Both the position numbers and the translations under genes were made by a program. Shown piece after piece: positions 5,640 through 11,241 of a stretch of DNA of 20,754 bases (position 1 is the stretch's first letter; each line of letters starts with the position of its first letter). The stretch spans positions 1-20,754 of the IMG/VR virus record IMGVR_UViG_3300046791_000175; one strand, 5' to 3'. The stretch is from a virus. The notes beneath the pieces were generated by a model. The model saw only the letters and a program-made list of their open reading frames with translations. It did not search any database and was not told the origin of the DNA.

Positions 5640-5665
5640 GTGAGACTCTCTCAAGTTAGTCTCAC
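5640..5665. promoter_or_regulatory. Palindromic operator candidate over the leftward -10 box
   Basis: GTGAGACT (5640-5647) and AGTCTCAC (5658-5665) form a perfect 8+8 bp inverted repeat with a 10-bp centre. The right arm touches the -10 box of the leftward promoter. Two imperfect copies of the right arm lie upstream in the same orientation, ACGCTCAC (5686-5693) and AGCCTCAC (5715-5722). This is where a lysogenic repressor would be expected to bind. Binding itself is inferred. Confidence 0.55.
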
Positions 5666-5682
5666 TCACAGGGTCAGGTCAA
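5653..5682 (-). promoter_or_regulatory. Leftward early promoter (PL-like)
   Basis: On the minus strand TTGACC (5682-5677) is followed after 18 bp by TAACTT (5658-5653), a fair match to sigma-70 boxes. It would start transcription about 20 nt before the ATG at 5627 and drive the whole leftward operon. It is the only good promoter seen between the operon and the repressor region. The call is by eye only. Confidence 0.5.
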
Positions 5683-5811
5683 GTCACGCTCACGGGTCCA
5701 AATGTCAAATCTTGAGCCTCACTCCAATCCGGGCCCCTGAATGCCTTCCGGCCTTGTCCGGATTCCCAGAATCGTGCCACATTGTGACGCGATGGCGTGG
5801 AGGAACGGTCG

Positions 5812-6096
5812 ATGGGACGGGTGGTTCTCTTCCCCGATGGCGGGGCGTGCGTTGACTCGGCCGAACTCGTGGCCCACCGGTGCAACCTGGCCGCCCGCAT
5901 CTGCGACCTCAGCCTAGACCAGCTCGCAGTCGTCGAGGCGTGTCTCAGCTTCGTAGAGAGGACCGCTGACCCCGCCCTCCTCCAGACGTTTCTGGCGATG
6001 GCTGGAGAGCACACGAGGCTTAGAGCCAGCCGGCCAGATGTGGCCTACCTCGAGGTGGTCAGTGACGCCCTCGACCGCCTCGGCCGGCTCCTGTAG
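5812..6096 (+). CDS. Hypothetical protein in the immunity region, 94 aa
   Basis: ATG at 5812 follows GGAGGAA (5799-5805) at good spacing; GTG at 5797 is a poorer alternative. The product begins MGRVVLFPDGGACVDSAELV and is mainly helical (LAARICDLSLDQLAVVEACL, ALLQTFLAMAGEHTRL, LEVVSDALDRLGRLL). It contains no lysine. It points toward the repressor gene, and its last 38 nt overlap that gene's 3' end on the opposite strand. It may take part in the lysis-lysogeny decision because of its position, but no family is recognised. Confidence 0.65.
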   Translation: MGRVVLFPDGGACVDSAELVAHRCNLAARICDLSLDQLAVVEACLSFVERTADPALLQTFLAMAGEHTRLRASRPDVAYLEVVSDALDRLGRLL

Positions 6097-6496
6097 TCGT
6101 GGGCTCGTCGTCCACCTCGGCCGTTGAAGCCTCGCCGGCCGGGCGTTGGGCCTCGGCCCGCTTGAGGATCTCGGCCGTCTTGATTGCTTGCCGGAGTAGC
6201 TTCCGCGCATCGGGGGAGGCCCAGGGGAGCACGTCGATCAACCGTTGAATCAAGGCGGCTTCCGCTTTCGGGACCACCTCGAGCACGAGGGACGCGTCGA
6301 TGGCCTCACAGTACATCTCGAGATTGTGGATGCGGACGCGCGTGGTGCCAGTCTCGAAGAACGAGATCGCCGAGGCGGTCTTCTTCACGAGAGCGCCGAC
6401 CTCATCCTGGCTCAAGCCGGCCTCGACTCGGAGTGCTCGGAACCGTGTCCTGATCCGTTCCCAGTCCACCGCTCCCGTGTACACCAGAGTCAGCAT
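6059..6496 (-). CDS. XRE-family transcriptional repressor (CI-like), 145 aa
   Basis: This is the likely prophage repressor. Residues about 13-66 form a helix-turn-helix of the XRE/lambda-repressor type (IRTRFRALRVEAGLSQDEVG, ALVKKTASAISFFETGTTR, IHNLEMYCEAIDASLVLEVV). A helical C-terminal region (EAALIQRLIDVLPWASPDAR) and a Gly/Arg-rich tail follow. No LexA-type Ser/Lys protease domain is visible, so induction by RecA-driven self-cleavage is unlikely. ATG at 6496 faces the rightward Cro-like gene across about 50 bp. The palindrome at 5640 is a candidate binding site. The gene converges with the 94-aa gene at 5812. Confidence 0.82.
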   Translation of the reverse strand: MLTLVYTGAVDWERIRTRFRALRVEAGLSQDEVGALVKKTASAISFFETGTTRVRIHNLEMYCEAIDASLVLEVVPKAEAALIQRLIDVLPWASPDARKLLRQAIKTAEILKRAEAQRPAGEASTAEVDDEPTTTGAGRGGRGRH

Positions 6497-6505
6497 GAGT
6501 GAATC

Positions 6506-6533
6506 TTGACGACAGGGGTGGACTCGATATACG
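6506..6533 (+). promoter_or_regulatory. Rightward early promoter (PR-like)
   Basis: TTGACG (6506-6511), a 16-bp spacer and TATACG (6528-6533) lie in the 50-bp divergent gap between repressor and Cro-like genes. The transcript would begin only a few bases before the ATG at 6547, so the message may be nearly leaderless. GTGAATCT (6499-6506), GTGGACT (6518-6524) and GTGAGTA (6534-6540) resemble the operator half-site GTGAGACT and could be repressor sites. Confidence 0.5.
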
Positions 6534-6546
6534 GTGAGTAAGGCTC

Positions 6547-6843
6547 ATGTTCGCACCGAAGCCACTCTCCGAGATCGTCCAGACCGCCGCCAGGGCGAAG
6601 GACTGCCCGGACTCCGAGGCGCTTTGGACCGCACTCGAAAAGGCTGGGTTCCACTTCACGCTTGCCGCGGTTCACTCCTGGTGGATCGGCCGGTACGCAC
6701 CGCAACGTGAAGCGGCCTCGGGCCTTGCGGACTTCTTCGGCTTCGACGCCGGGGACCGGCTCGCCCTCTACGAGGCCAGGCCCGACTACTTCGTGAAGAG
6801 CCCCGGCGCGCCACGTAGACGTAAGCGGGCTCGAGCCGCGTAG
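6547..6843 (+). CDS. Cro-like small DNA-binding protein, 98 aa
   Basis: ATG at 6547 is the first start after the divergent promoter, with a weak AAGG just upstream. The product has a helix-turn-helix-like core at residues about 23-75 (ALWTALEKAGFHFTLAAVHS, WWIGRYAPQREAASGLADFF, GFDAGDRLALYEARPDYFV). This pattern is close to XRE/Cro proteins, where the second helix reads AAVHSWWIGRYAP and the LADFFGF helix follows. The C-terminus is basic (PRRRKRARAA). By position it should be the antagonist of the XRE repressor. The role is inferred from context plus fold pattern. Confidence 0.62.
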   Translation: MFAPKPLSEIVQTAARAKDCPDSEALWTALEKAGFHFTLAAVHSWWIGRYAPQREAASGLADFFGFDAGDRLALYEARPDYFVKSPGAPRRRKRARAA

Positions 6844-6970
6844 CCCCTTCGACCTTCCGCCCAGTCCACCCACCTATTTCCCCACCCACAGGCGTCCATG
6901 CTTTCCCGAAGTCGGCCGACCGTCTGTGACATTCGTGCGCGCCAACCTGCGCTATTGACAATCCAAGAGG

Positions 6971-6979
6971 TTATTCACA
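6971..6979 (+). promoter_or_regulatory. DnaA-box-like site
   Basis: TTATTCACA is an exact match to the DnaA box consensus TTATNCACA. It lies in the 149-bp gap between the Cro-like and excisionase-like genes, 14 bp before the GTG at 6993. A single box can be chance. TTGACA at 6955-6960 has no matching -10 box at proper distance. Nothing else clear was seen in this gap. Confidence 0.35.
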
Positions 6980-6992
6980 GGGGGATGGCCCG

Positions 6993-7265
6993 GTGACCTC
7001 CCGCACCCCCACCCGAGCCCAGCTCGGTCAGGCCGCCGTCTTCTCGCCCGAGGAGGCAGCCGAGCTGCTCCCCTGGCGCGACGCTGTAGGCCGCGCCTGG
7101 CTTCGACGGAAGGGGCTCGTCCGCGAGGAGATGATGGAGGGCGGCGAGGTGGCCGAGTACGTCCTCTGGGACGAGGTACTCCGGGCCCTTCGCGCCGAGC
7201 ACGGTGCGGAACGAACGGCACGCCTTCCGGCTACCCTCGACGGGCTCAAGAGGAGAGCCCTATGA
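6993..7265 (+). CDS. Excisionase-like winged-helix protein, 90 aa
   Basis: GTG at 6993 is preceded by GGGGGA. The last codons overlap the integrase start as ATGA, so the two genes are translationally coupled. Residues 14-70 (AAVFSPEEAAELLPWRDAVG, RAWLRRKGLVREEMMEGGEV, AEYVLWDEVLRALRAE) follow the MerR/Xis-type small winged-helix pattern often found just ahead of phage integrases. A directionality factor for excision, or an integrase regulator, is the best reading. The family is inferred from pattern and context, not from a search. Confidence 0.6.
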   Translation: MTSRTPTRAQLGQAAVFSPEEAAELLPWRDAVGRAWLRRKGLVREEMMEGGEVAEYVLWDEVLRALRAEHGAERTARLPATLDGLKRRAL

Positions 7266-8386
7266 CCCAGCGCCCCAAGACCCTCAGCCTCCCACCCTTT
7301 CGGGCTGTACCCAAGCGCTACTCGGAGGCCCAGGGCTGGTACTGGCAGATCGTCTACCAGGGCCGGAAGGGCGAGACCGCATGGAGTGGCTACGGCACGG
7401 AGGAGGCGATCGCCTCCGTCCTCGCCGAGCTTCGCGTCGGACTCGACCGACCCGAAGGTGGCGTGGTCATCAAGACCGTAGCCGACCTCCTCGAGTACTG
7501 GGTGGGCTCGAGCGTGGAGCTCCGAGGCGAGACCGGGGCCCTCGCCAAGTCCTCGGTCACCTCCTACACGCAATGGGCTCGCACGCTCAAGCGGCACCTG
7601 GGCTCCGTCGACCTCCTGGCCCTCGACCAGCGGATCCTCGACCAGTACGACCTCGACCGCGTACGCGAGGGGGGCGACAAGGCTCGGAACACCATCTTCC
7701 AGGAGCGCGTGGCACTGAAGGCCGCATGGCGATGGGGTCAGTCCCGGAACGTCTGCCCGAACCGAGCACTCCCGAGGACGACGATCAAGAAGCGCGAGTC
7801 CGATCGGCACATCCCCACGCGGAAGGAGGTGGCGCTGGTCCTCGACGCCATGGGGGAGTGCTGGCAGCGGGAAGCGCTCCGGCTCCAGTTCGCGACCGGT
7901 GCGCGCATCGGCGAGATCGTCTCGCTCCGGGTTCAGGACGTCGACCTCGACGCCGGGATCGTCCGGATCTGGAAGTCGAAGACCGGCAAGCGGGAAGTCC
8001 CTCTGGCTCCCGTGGCCGTCCGTGCTCTCCGTCAGTGGATCACCTCGACGGGCCGGGGGCAGGCCGAGCCTGGACGCACGCTCTTCCTCGACGAGCCCCC
8101 GACCCATCCGGCCGCCTGGTGTCGGGACCGGATCCTCCGAGCCTGCGAGGCCACAGGCGTCACGTCCTGGACGACTCACGGCCTCCGCTACCGGGCCGTC
8201 ATGGACATGATGGATGCCGGGATCGACCCGAAGACCGTCTCGGAGATCACGGGCCATAGCGTCGAGACCATGCTGGGTGTGTACCGGAAGGTGACCGGGC
8301 ACTCGAAGCGCGCCGCCATCCACCTTGCCCGCCTCGGCTACCTGCCCGAAGGCGAGGACGTGATCCAGTTCCCTAAGGAGAAGTGA
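7262..8386 (+). CDS. int: Tyrosine recombinase / phage integrase, 374 aa
   Basis: This enzyme would catalyse site-specific integration and excision. An arm-type N-terminal region (residues about 18-60, YSEAQGWYWQIVYQGRKGE), a SAM-like core-binding domain (about 70-165, TVADLLEYW ... SYTQWARTLKRHLGSV) and the catalytic domain (about 185-350) are visible in order. Catalytic residues are R215 (ATGARIGEI), K240/K243 (WKSKTGKREVPL), H306 and R309 (HGLRYRAV), H332 (ITGHSVETM) and nucleophile Y341 (GVYRKV). The usual HxLRHT box reads HGLRYRAV. Length is typical. ATG at 7262 overlaps the excisionase-like stop. The gene is oriented with the lytic rightward genes rather than with the repressor. Confidence 0.93.
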   Translation: MTQRPKTLSLPPFRAVPKRYSEAQGWYWQIVYQGRKGETAWSGYGTEEAIASVLAELRVGLDRPEGGVVIKTVADLLEYWVGSSVELRGETGALAKSSVTSYTQWARTLKRHLGSVDLLALDQRILDQYDLDRVREGGDKARNTIFQERVALKAAWRWGQSRNVCPNRALPRTTIKKRESDRHIPTRKEVALVLDAMGECWQREALRLQFATGARIGEIVSLRVQDVDLDAGIVRIWKSKTGKREVPLAPVAVRALRQWITSTGRGQAEPGRTLFLDEPPTHPAAWCRDRILRACEATGVTSWTTHGLRYRAVMDMMDAGIDPKTVSEITGHSVETMLGVYRKVTGHSKRAAIHLARLGYLPEGEDVIQFPKEK

Positions 8387-8715
8387 TGTCCGACAAGTAC
8401 CAGATCCTTTCCGCGCGGGTTCGCATGCAGCCAAACGAGTACGGAGGTGAGCGATCACTCGTGGTCGAGGCCGACCACGTGATGAGCGGCGAGGCCAAGT
8501 TTGCCTGTGACCTCGTGGAGCGGTGGGGCATGGTCGCCGGACAGCCGGACGGGGAGGACAGCGCGGGCCGGGCCAAGATCCGGCTGGCTACCGCGGAGGA
8601 GCTGGTCGACCGCGCCGTGGACGTCACGGCCAAGCTCTTCCAACGGTTCAAGGACGACGGCTGGTTGATCGAGGTCGCGTACCCGCCAGCCGAAGTCGTG
8701 TCGAAGACCGCATGA
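8386..8715 (+). CDS. Hypothetical protein, 109 aa
   Basis: ATG at 8386 shares a base with the integrase stop (TGATG) and follows AAGGAG at five nt. The product MSDKYQILSARVRMQPNEYG continues ERSLVVEADHVMSGEAKFAC, with a later helix EELVDRAVDVTAKLFQRFKD and the end segment GWLIEVAYPPAEVV. A small alpha/beta fold is likely. No motif identifies it. It is coupled upstream to integrase and downstream, by ATGA, to a 54-aa ORF. Confidence 0.7.
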   Translation: MSDKYQILSARVRMQPNEYGGERSLVVEADHVMSGEAKFACDLVERWGMVAGQPDGEDSAGRAKIRLATAEELVDRAVDVTAKLFQRFKDDGWLIEVAYPPAEVVSKTA

Positions 8716-8876
8716 TCACTCGGTGGGTACGCCTCTCGGTACAGATCGCTACGATGCTGTGCCCGTGCGGCTCGTATAGAACCAGGAGTTCTTACAGACG
8801 TAGAGCCAGTGCGGATCTGTACCCACCGAGCGTAGTCAGGAAGCGGCCCAATCAGGCCCCAGTGGGTACAGCGTGA
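8712..8876 (+). CDS. Candidate 54-aa basic ORF
   Basis: ATG at 8712 overlaps the previous stop as ATGA, and its TGA overlaps the next GTG as GTGA. The product MITRWVRLSVQIATMLCPCG continues SYRTRSSYRRRASADLYPPS and ends with a basic tail. It is Arg-rich with a CPCG motif. The DNA underneath holds long inverted repeats, so selection here may act on DNA rather than protein. Coding status is uncertain. Confidence 0.4.
   Translation: MITRWVRLSVQIATMLCPCGSYRTRSSYRRRASADLYPPSVVRKRPNQAPVGTA
8719..8871. repeat. Nested inverted repeats with three GTGGGTAC sites (candidate attP or operator)
   Basis: CTCGGTGGGTAC (8719-8730) and its exact reverse complement GTACCCACCGAG (8819-8830) lie 88 bp apart. 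A second pair, GGTACAGATC (8738-8747) and GATCTGTACC (8814-8823), overlaps the first. GTGGGTAC occurs again at 8862-8869. The cluster is about 330 bp after the end of the integrase gene. Repeats of this kind are seen at recombinase or regulator binding regions. No tRNA gene fragment was recognised in it. Confidence 0.55.
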
Positions 8877-8974
8877 GGTTCACCGAGCAGGACGCCGAGT
8901 CCGTCGAGACAGCACGGGAACGGCTTCGACGTCTGAGCCCGGAGCCTCTTCCATTGTTCGGGAGGTCGGCGTGA
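8873..8974 (+). CDS. Candidate 33-aa ORF coupled to rusA
   Basis: GTG at 8873 overlaps the preceding stop (GTGA), and the TGA at 8972-8974 overlaps the GTG of the resolvase gene. The product reads MRFTEQDAESVETARERLRR then LSPEPLPLFGRSA, a short amphipathic helix with a Pro-rich end. The SD of the next gene (GGGAGG) is inside its last codons. Coupling on both sides supports translation. No function can be stated. Confidence 0.42.
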   Translation: MRFTEQDAESVETARERLRRLSPEPLPLFGRSA

Positions 8975-9423
8975 TCCGCCTCGCCTTCGTCGTCCTCGGC
9001 GAGCCCGTAGGCAAGGGTCGGCCCCGCTTCAACGGCACGACCGGACGCGCCTACACACCGAAAGCGACCAGCGAATACGAGCACGACATCTGCGACCGGG
9101 CCGCCTACGCGGCGGTCAGTCAGCAATGGCCGCGTGCCTTCGACGCGCCCTGTCGGGTCGTGATCGATGCCATCTTTCAGCGGCCGAAGAACCGCTACCG
9201 GAAGGCTGACCCGGTGGGCCGCATGCCGCGCGAAAGCGGCCGTATCGACTGCGACAACTGCGGAAAGATCGTGCTCGATGCGCTCCAGAAGGCGGGCGTG
9301 TTCCGAAACGACTCGTGTGTTGTCGACCTTCACGTCCGGCTCTGGTGGGCAGCGGTCGACGAGACGCCATGCGTGGAGATCGAGGTCACCACGCTCGAGG
9401 CTGAGGGCGAGGTGGCGGCATGA
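8971..9423 (+). CDS. rusA: RusA-type Holliday junction resolvase, 150 aa
   Basis: RusA enzymes cut four-way DNA junctions formed in phage recombination and replication. The N-terminus has the family signature GEPVGKGRPRFNG (residues 10-22), then AYTPKATSEYEHDI. The acidic catalytic core is R-I-D93-C-D95-N-C-G-K99-I-V-L-D103 with a further acidic position in FRNDSCVVDL (D114, D119). Length is slightly above the 120 aa of the E. coli protein. GTG at 8971 follows GGGAGG and overlaps the previous stop. The stop overlaps the replication gene's ATG as ATGA. Confidence 0.88.
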   Translation: MIRLAFVVLGEPVGKGRPRFNGTTGRAYTPKATSEYEHDICDRAAYAAVSQQWPRAFDAPCRVVIDAIFQRPKNRYRKADPVGRMPRESGRIDCDNCGKIVLDALQKAGVFRNDSCVVDLHVRLWWAAVDETPCVEIEVTTLEAEGEVAA

Positions 9424-10433
9424 GCGGCTGGTTCGCCGCCGACGCTGGCACATGGGAGGTCGTAGTCGAGCAGATGCAGGCACACGGCCCGCTGTCGGAG
9501 GAGATGGCCGGGCTCGACCTCCGGCACTTCGAGAACCTTGTACGGGCAGGGGCGCGCCCCTTCCCGTCTCGTCGCGAGCTCCAGAAGCGATGGGGCTGGA
9601 CCGAGCGCGAAGTGCGTACCGTGCTTTGCCGAGACGACTGGCACGATCCCAACCATCCCGTGTCGAGGGAGGAGCTCCTTGACCGGAAGGGGGGTCGCTT
9701 CAGTGTGACGAAACGTCCCGGTGAGGGTCCCGGTGACCGTCCAGCCAATGTCCCGGTGACCGTCCCGGTGGAGAACGGACCAACCTACACAATCGACGTA
9801 TCCACGTCCAGCCAATGTCCCGGTGACCGTCCCGGTGAGGGTCCCGGTGACCGTCCACACGCGCGTTCTATACTAGAACCAGAGAACCAAGGAACCAGGA
9901 ACCAGCTAGAGCGCACGCGCGCGGACTCGCTCCCGGCACAGGCTCGACCCCGAACCTTGGTCTCGTCCATCTGGGAAGCCATCCAACGGCTCTACGTCGA
10001 CTCGGGACACGGCAACGTCGCCCTCGACCTCGACAGCTCGGGCCGACGCCAAGCCCTGGATGCCTGCCTTCGGAAGCTCCACAGGGATCCCCTCGTGGCT
10101 GCTCGAGCGCTCATCAAGGTGCTCGCATTCTGGCTCTACGGGCCGAATGACTGGTACCGCGAACACCTCCACGGATCCGAGCTCATCGCCGCCCTCCTGA
10201 GGCCCACGAAGATCGGGGAGAACCACACGAAAGCCGAGTCTTGGGACTGGGATGGCGAGGTCCATGAACGAGCTGGACCGACCACGGGTGCCCGCAAGGA
10301 ATCCAATTTCGCTCGGCAGCTTCGTGAACTTGAACGTGAGTGGGAGGAACCAAGTGGCATCTCGGCAGGGGATCTCGAAGGCCCTGAAGCATCTCCGAGC
10401 CTCAGGTTGCTACAACAGCCACCTCGAGGATGA
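9420..10433 (+). CDS. Replication initiator-like protein carrying in-gene iterons, 337 aa
   Basis: ATG at 9420 is fixed by a 4-nt overlap with rusA. Residues about 30-85 hold a winged-helix-like segment (FPSRRELQKRWGWTEREVRT, VLCRDDWHDP), as in phage replication initiators or organisers. Residues about 99-144 are a Gly/Pro/Val linker encoded by DNA iterons. The C-terminal part, residues about 180-280, is helical (SSIWEAIQRLYVDSG, RQALDACLRKLHRDPLVAAR, ALIKVLAFWLYGPNDWYREH, SELIAALLRPTKI). This layout, an initiator whose own gene contains the origin repeats, is that of lambda O and its analogues. The assignment is from architecture and context, not from a family match. Confidence 0.6.
   Translation: MSGWFAADAGTWEVVVEQMQAHGPLSEEMAGLDLRHFENLVRAGARPFPSRRELQKRWGWTEREVRTVLCRDDWHDPNHPVSREELLDRKGGRFSVTKRPGEGPGDRPANVPVTVPVENGPTYTIDVSTSSQCPGDRPGEGPGDRPHARSILEPENQGTRNQLERTRADSLPAQARPRTLVSSIWEAIQRLYVDSGHGNVALDLDSSGRRQALDACLRKLHRDPLVAARALIKVLAFWLYGPNDWYREHLHGSELIAALLRPTKIGENHTKAESWDWDGEVHERAGPTTGARKESNFARQLRELEREWEEPSGISAGDLEGPEASPSLRLLQQPPRG
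9715..9849 (+). repeat. Seven GTCCCGGTG iterons, candidate phage replication origin
   Basis: Exact copies of GTCCCGGTG start at 9715, 9727, 9750, 9762, 9817, 9829 and 9841, at 12-bp steps within clusters. A 32-bp block (9739-9770) is repeated exactly at 9806-9837, shifted by 67 nt and so read in another frame. Several copies contain the palindrome CGGTGACCG. The adjacent 9866-9904 stretch is richer in A/T and holds four AACCA repeats. Confidence 0.78.
9866..9904 (+). repeat. A-rich AACCA repeat tract beside the iterons (candidate unwinding element)
   Basis: AACCA occurs at 9877-9881, 9885-9889, 9893-9897 and 9900-9904, steps of 8, 8 and 7 nt. It is preceded by the small palindrome TTCTATACTAGAA (9866-9878). 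The tract is clearly poorer in G+C than its surroundings. Phage origins often place such a tract next to initiator iterons as the melting site. Confidence 0.5.
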
Positions 10434-10986
10434 GGGCTCCTTGCGCATCCTGATCGATGATTGGTTCTCGTCGTTCCTCGACTTGACCGATGCGCAACTG
10501 ACCCTCGCCTGTGCCCTCTGGCTCGAAGGCGAGGATGGCCGCAAGTGGCCCACCAAGTACGACCTCAGGGAGAGCATCAAGGTCGCCAACGCCCACACCA
10601 CCAAGGCCTTCGAGGGCTGCCCTGCATGCGACATGACCGGCTGGCGTGAGCTCATCCGGATCGACCCATCGGGCAAGCGGGAACGGCACGTAGCCCCCTG
10701 CTCCTGCCCCAAAGGCTACCACTTCAGCCACCCGCCACCCGTGCCAGCGAACTACACAGGGCCCAAGTGGCCACCCCCTGAGCCTTGGGACGTGGTGGTC
10801 CAGAGGTGGGAAGCCAAGCGCTATCAGGTACTCATCGCCTCCGAGGACGAGCCCCACTTCGACCTCGAGAGCCTCGATACCAGCGAGGCCACGAGGGACA
10901 GGCTCATCGAGGCGCGCAAGCACACGAAGGAGCTCGAGGCAATGGTGGCCAAGCTCGTAGACAAGTTCCGGATGGACGCCCCATGA
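10354..10986 (+). CDS. Putative helicase-loader-like zinc protein, 210 aa
   Basis: GTG at 10354 is chosen because GGGAGGAA (10342-10349) lies four nt upstream; the open frame extends to 10252 but deep inside the previous gene. An 80-nt overlap remains. Residues 30-80 (LRILIDDWFSSFLDLTDAQL, TLACALWLEGEDGRKWPTKY, DLRESIKVA) resemble the N-terminal helical domain of phage replisome organiser or helicase-loader proteins. A zinc motif follows, C89-x2-C92 and C116-x-C118 (CPACDMTGW ... CSCPKG). The C-terminus is a charged helix (EARKHTKELEAMVAKLVDKF). There is no Walker motif, so it is not a DnaC-type ATPase. Function is inferred from pattern and its place after the initiator. Confidence 0.5.
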   Translation: MASRQGISKALKHLRASGCYNSHLEDEGSLRILIDDWFSSFLDLTDAQLTLACALWLEGEDGRKWPTKYDLRESIKVANAHTTKAFEGCPACDMTGWRELIRIDPSGKRERHVAPCSCPKGYHFSHPPPVPANYTGPKWPPPEPWDVVVQRWEAKRYQVLIASEDEPHFDLESLDTSEATRDRLIEARKHTKELEAMVAKLVDKFRMDAP

Positions 10987-11033
10987 CCCGCCGTACCCCG
11001 ACCCAGCGTCAGGGCGAGAGGCGGGAGGCGTGA
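10983..11033 (+). CDS. Candidate 16-aa micro-ORF bridging two genes
   Basis: ATG at 10983 overlaps the previous stop as ATGA, and the TGA at 11031-11033 overlaps the next ATG as TGATG. The peptide MTRRTPTQRQGERREA is Arg-rich. Its last codons contain GGGAGG, the SD of the next gene. Length (51 nt) and architecture match the micro-ORF at 505-555 on the other strand. It may serve ribosome hand-over rather than make a functional peptide. Confidence 0.35.
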   Translation: MTRRTPTQRQGERREA

Positions 11034-11239
11034 TGCTCGAAGCCATTGGCCGCAAGGTGGTCGAGAACCTGATGCGTCGTCTGCGCGACTGGGACGTGAA
11101 CGGCAATGTCCAGTCGCCTGAGCTCACGGCGCTACTCGACGAGTGCTGGATGGTCCTCTCGGCCATCGACCGGGCCGAGCATGGCGAGACGTCAGAGGCG
11201 GAACGGCAAGCGATCGATGCCTTGCGACGGGAGACCTGA
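11033..11239 (+). CDS. Small hypothetical protein, 68 aa
   Basis: ATG at 11033 has a strong SD (GGGAGG) and shares a base with the preceding micro-ORF's stop. The product is helical: MLEAIGRKVVENLMRRLRDW, a short loop DVNGNVQS, then PELTALLDECWMVLSAIDRA and a charged C-terminal helix. It may be a small helical-bundle protein. No family is recognised. It closes the replication segment before the packaging genes. Confidence 0.68.
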   Translation: MLEAIGRKVVENLMRRLRDWDVNGNVQSPELTALLDECWMVLSAIDRAEHGETSEAERQAIDALRRET

Positions 11240-11241
11240 GG

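Noticed and set aside
5679-6014. 111-codon minus-strand open frame in the immunity region
   Set aside because: It would run through the promoter and operator region. The plus-strand 94-aa frame has a good SD and better composition.
6955-6983. Promoter with -35 TTGACA ahead of the excisionase-like gene
   Set aside because: No TANNNT-like -10 box lies at 16-19 bp; the following bases are a G-run.
7028-8458. 476-codon minus-strand open frame over the integrase
   Set aside because: The integrase on the plus strand has all catalytic motifs, and the antisense product is low-complexity Gly/Arg/Asp.
8731-8818. Possible tRNA fragment between the inverted repeats, as expected at an att site
   Set aside because: No T-loop consensus or acceptor stem was found on either strand.
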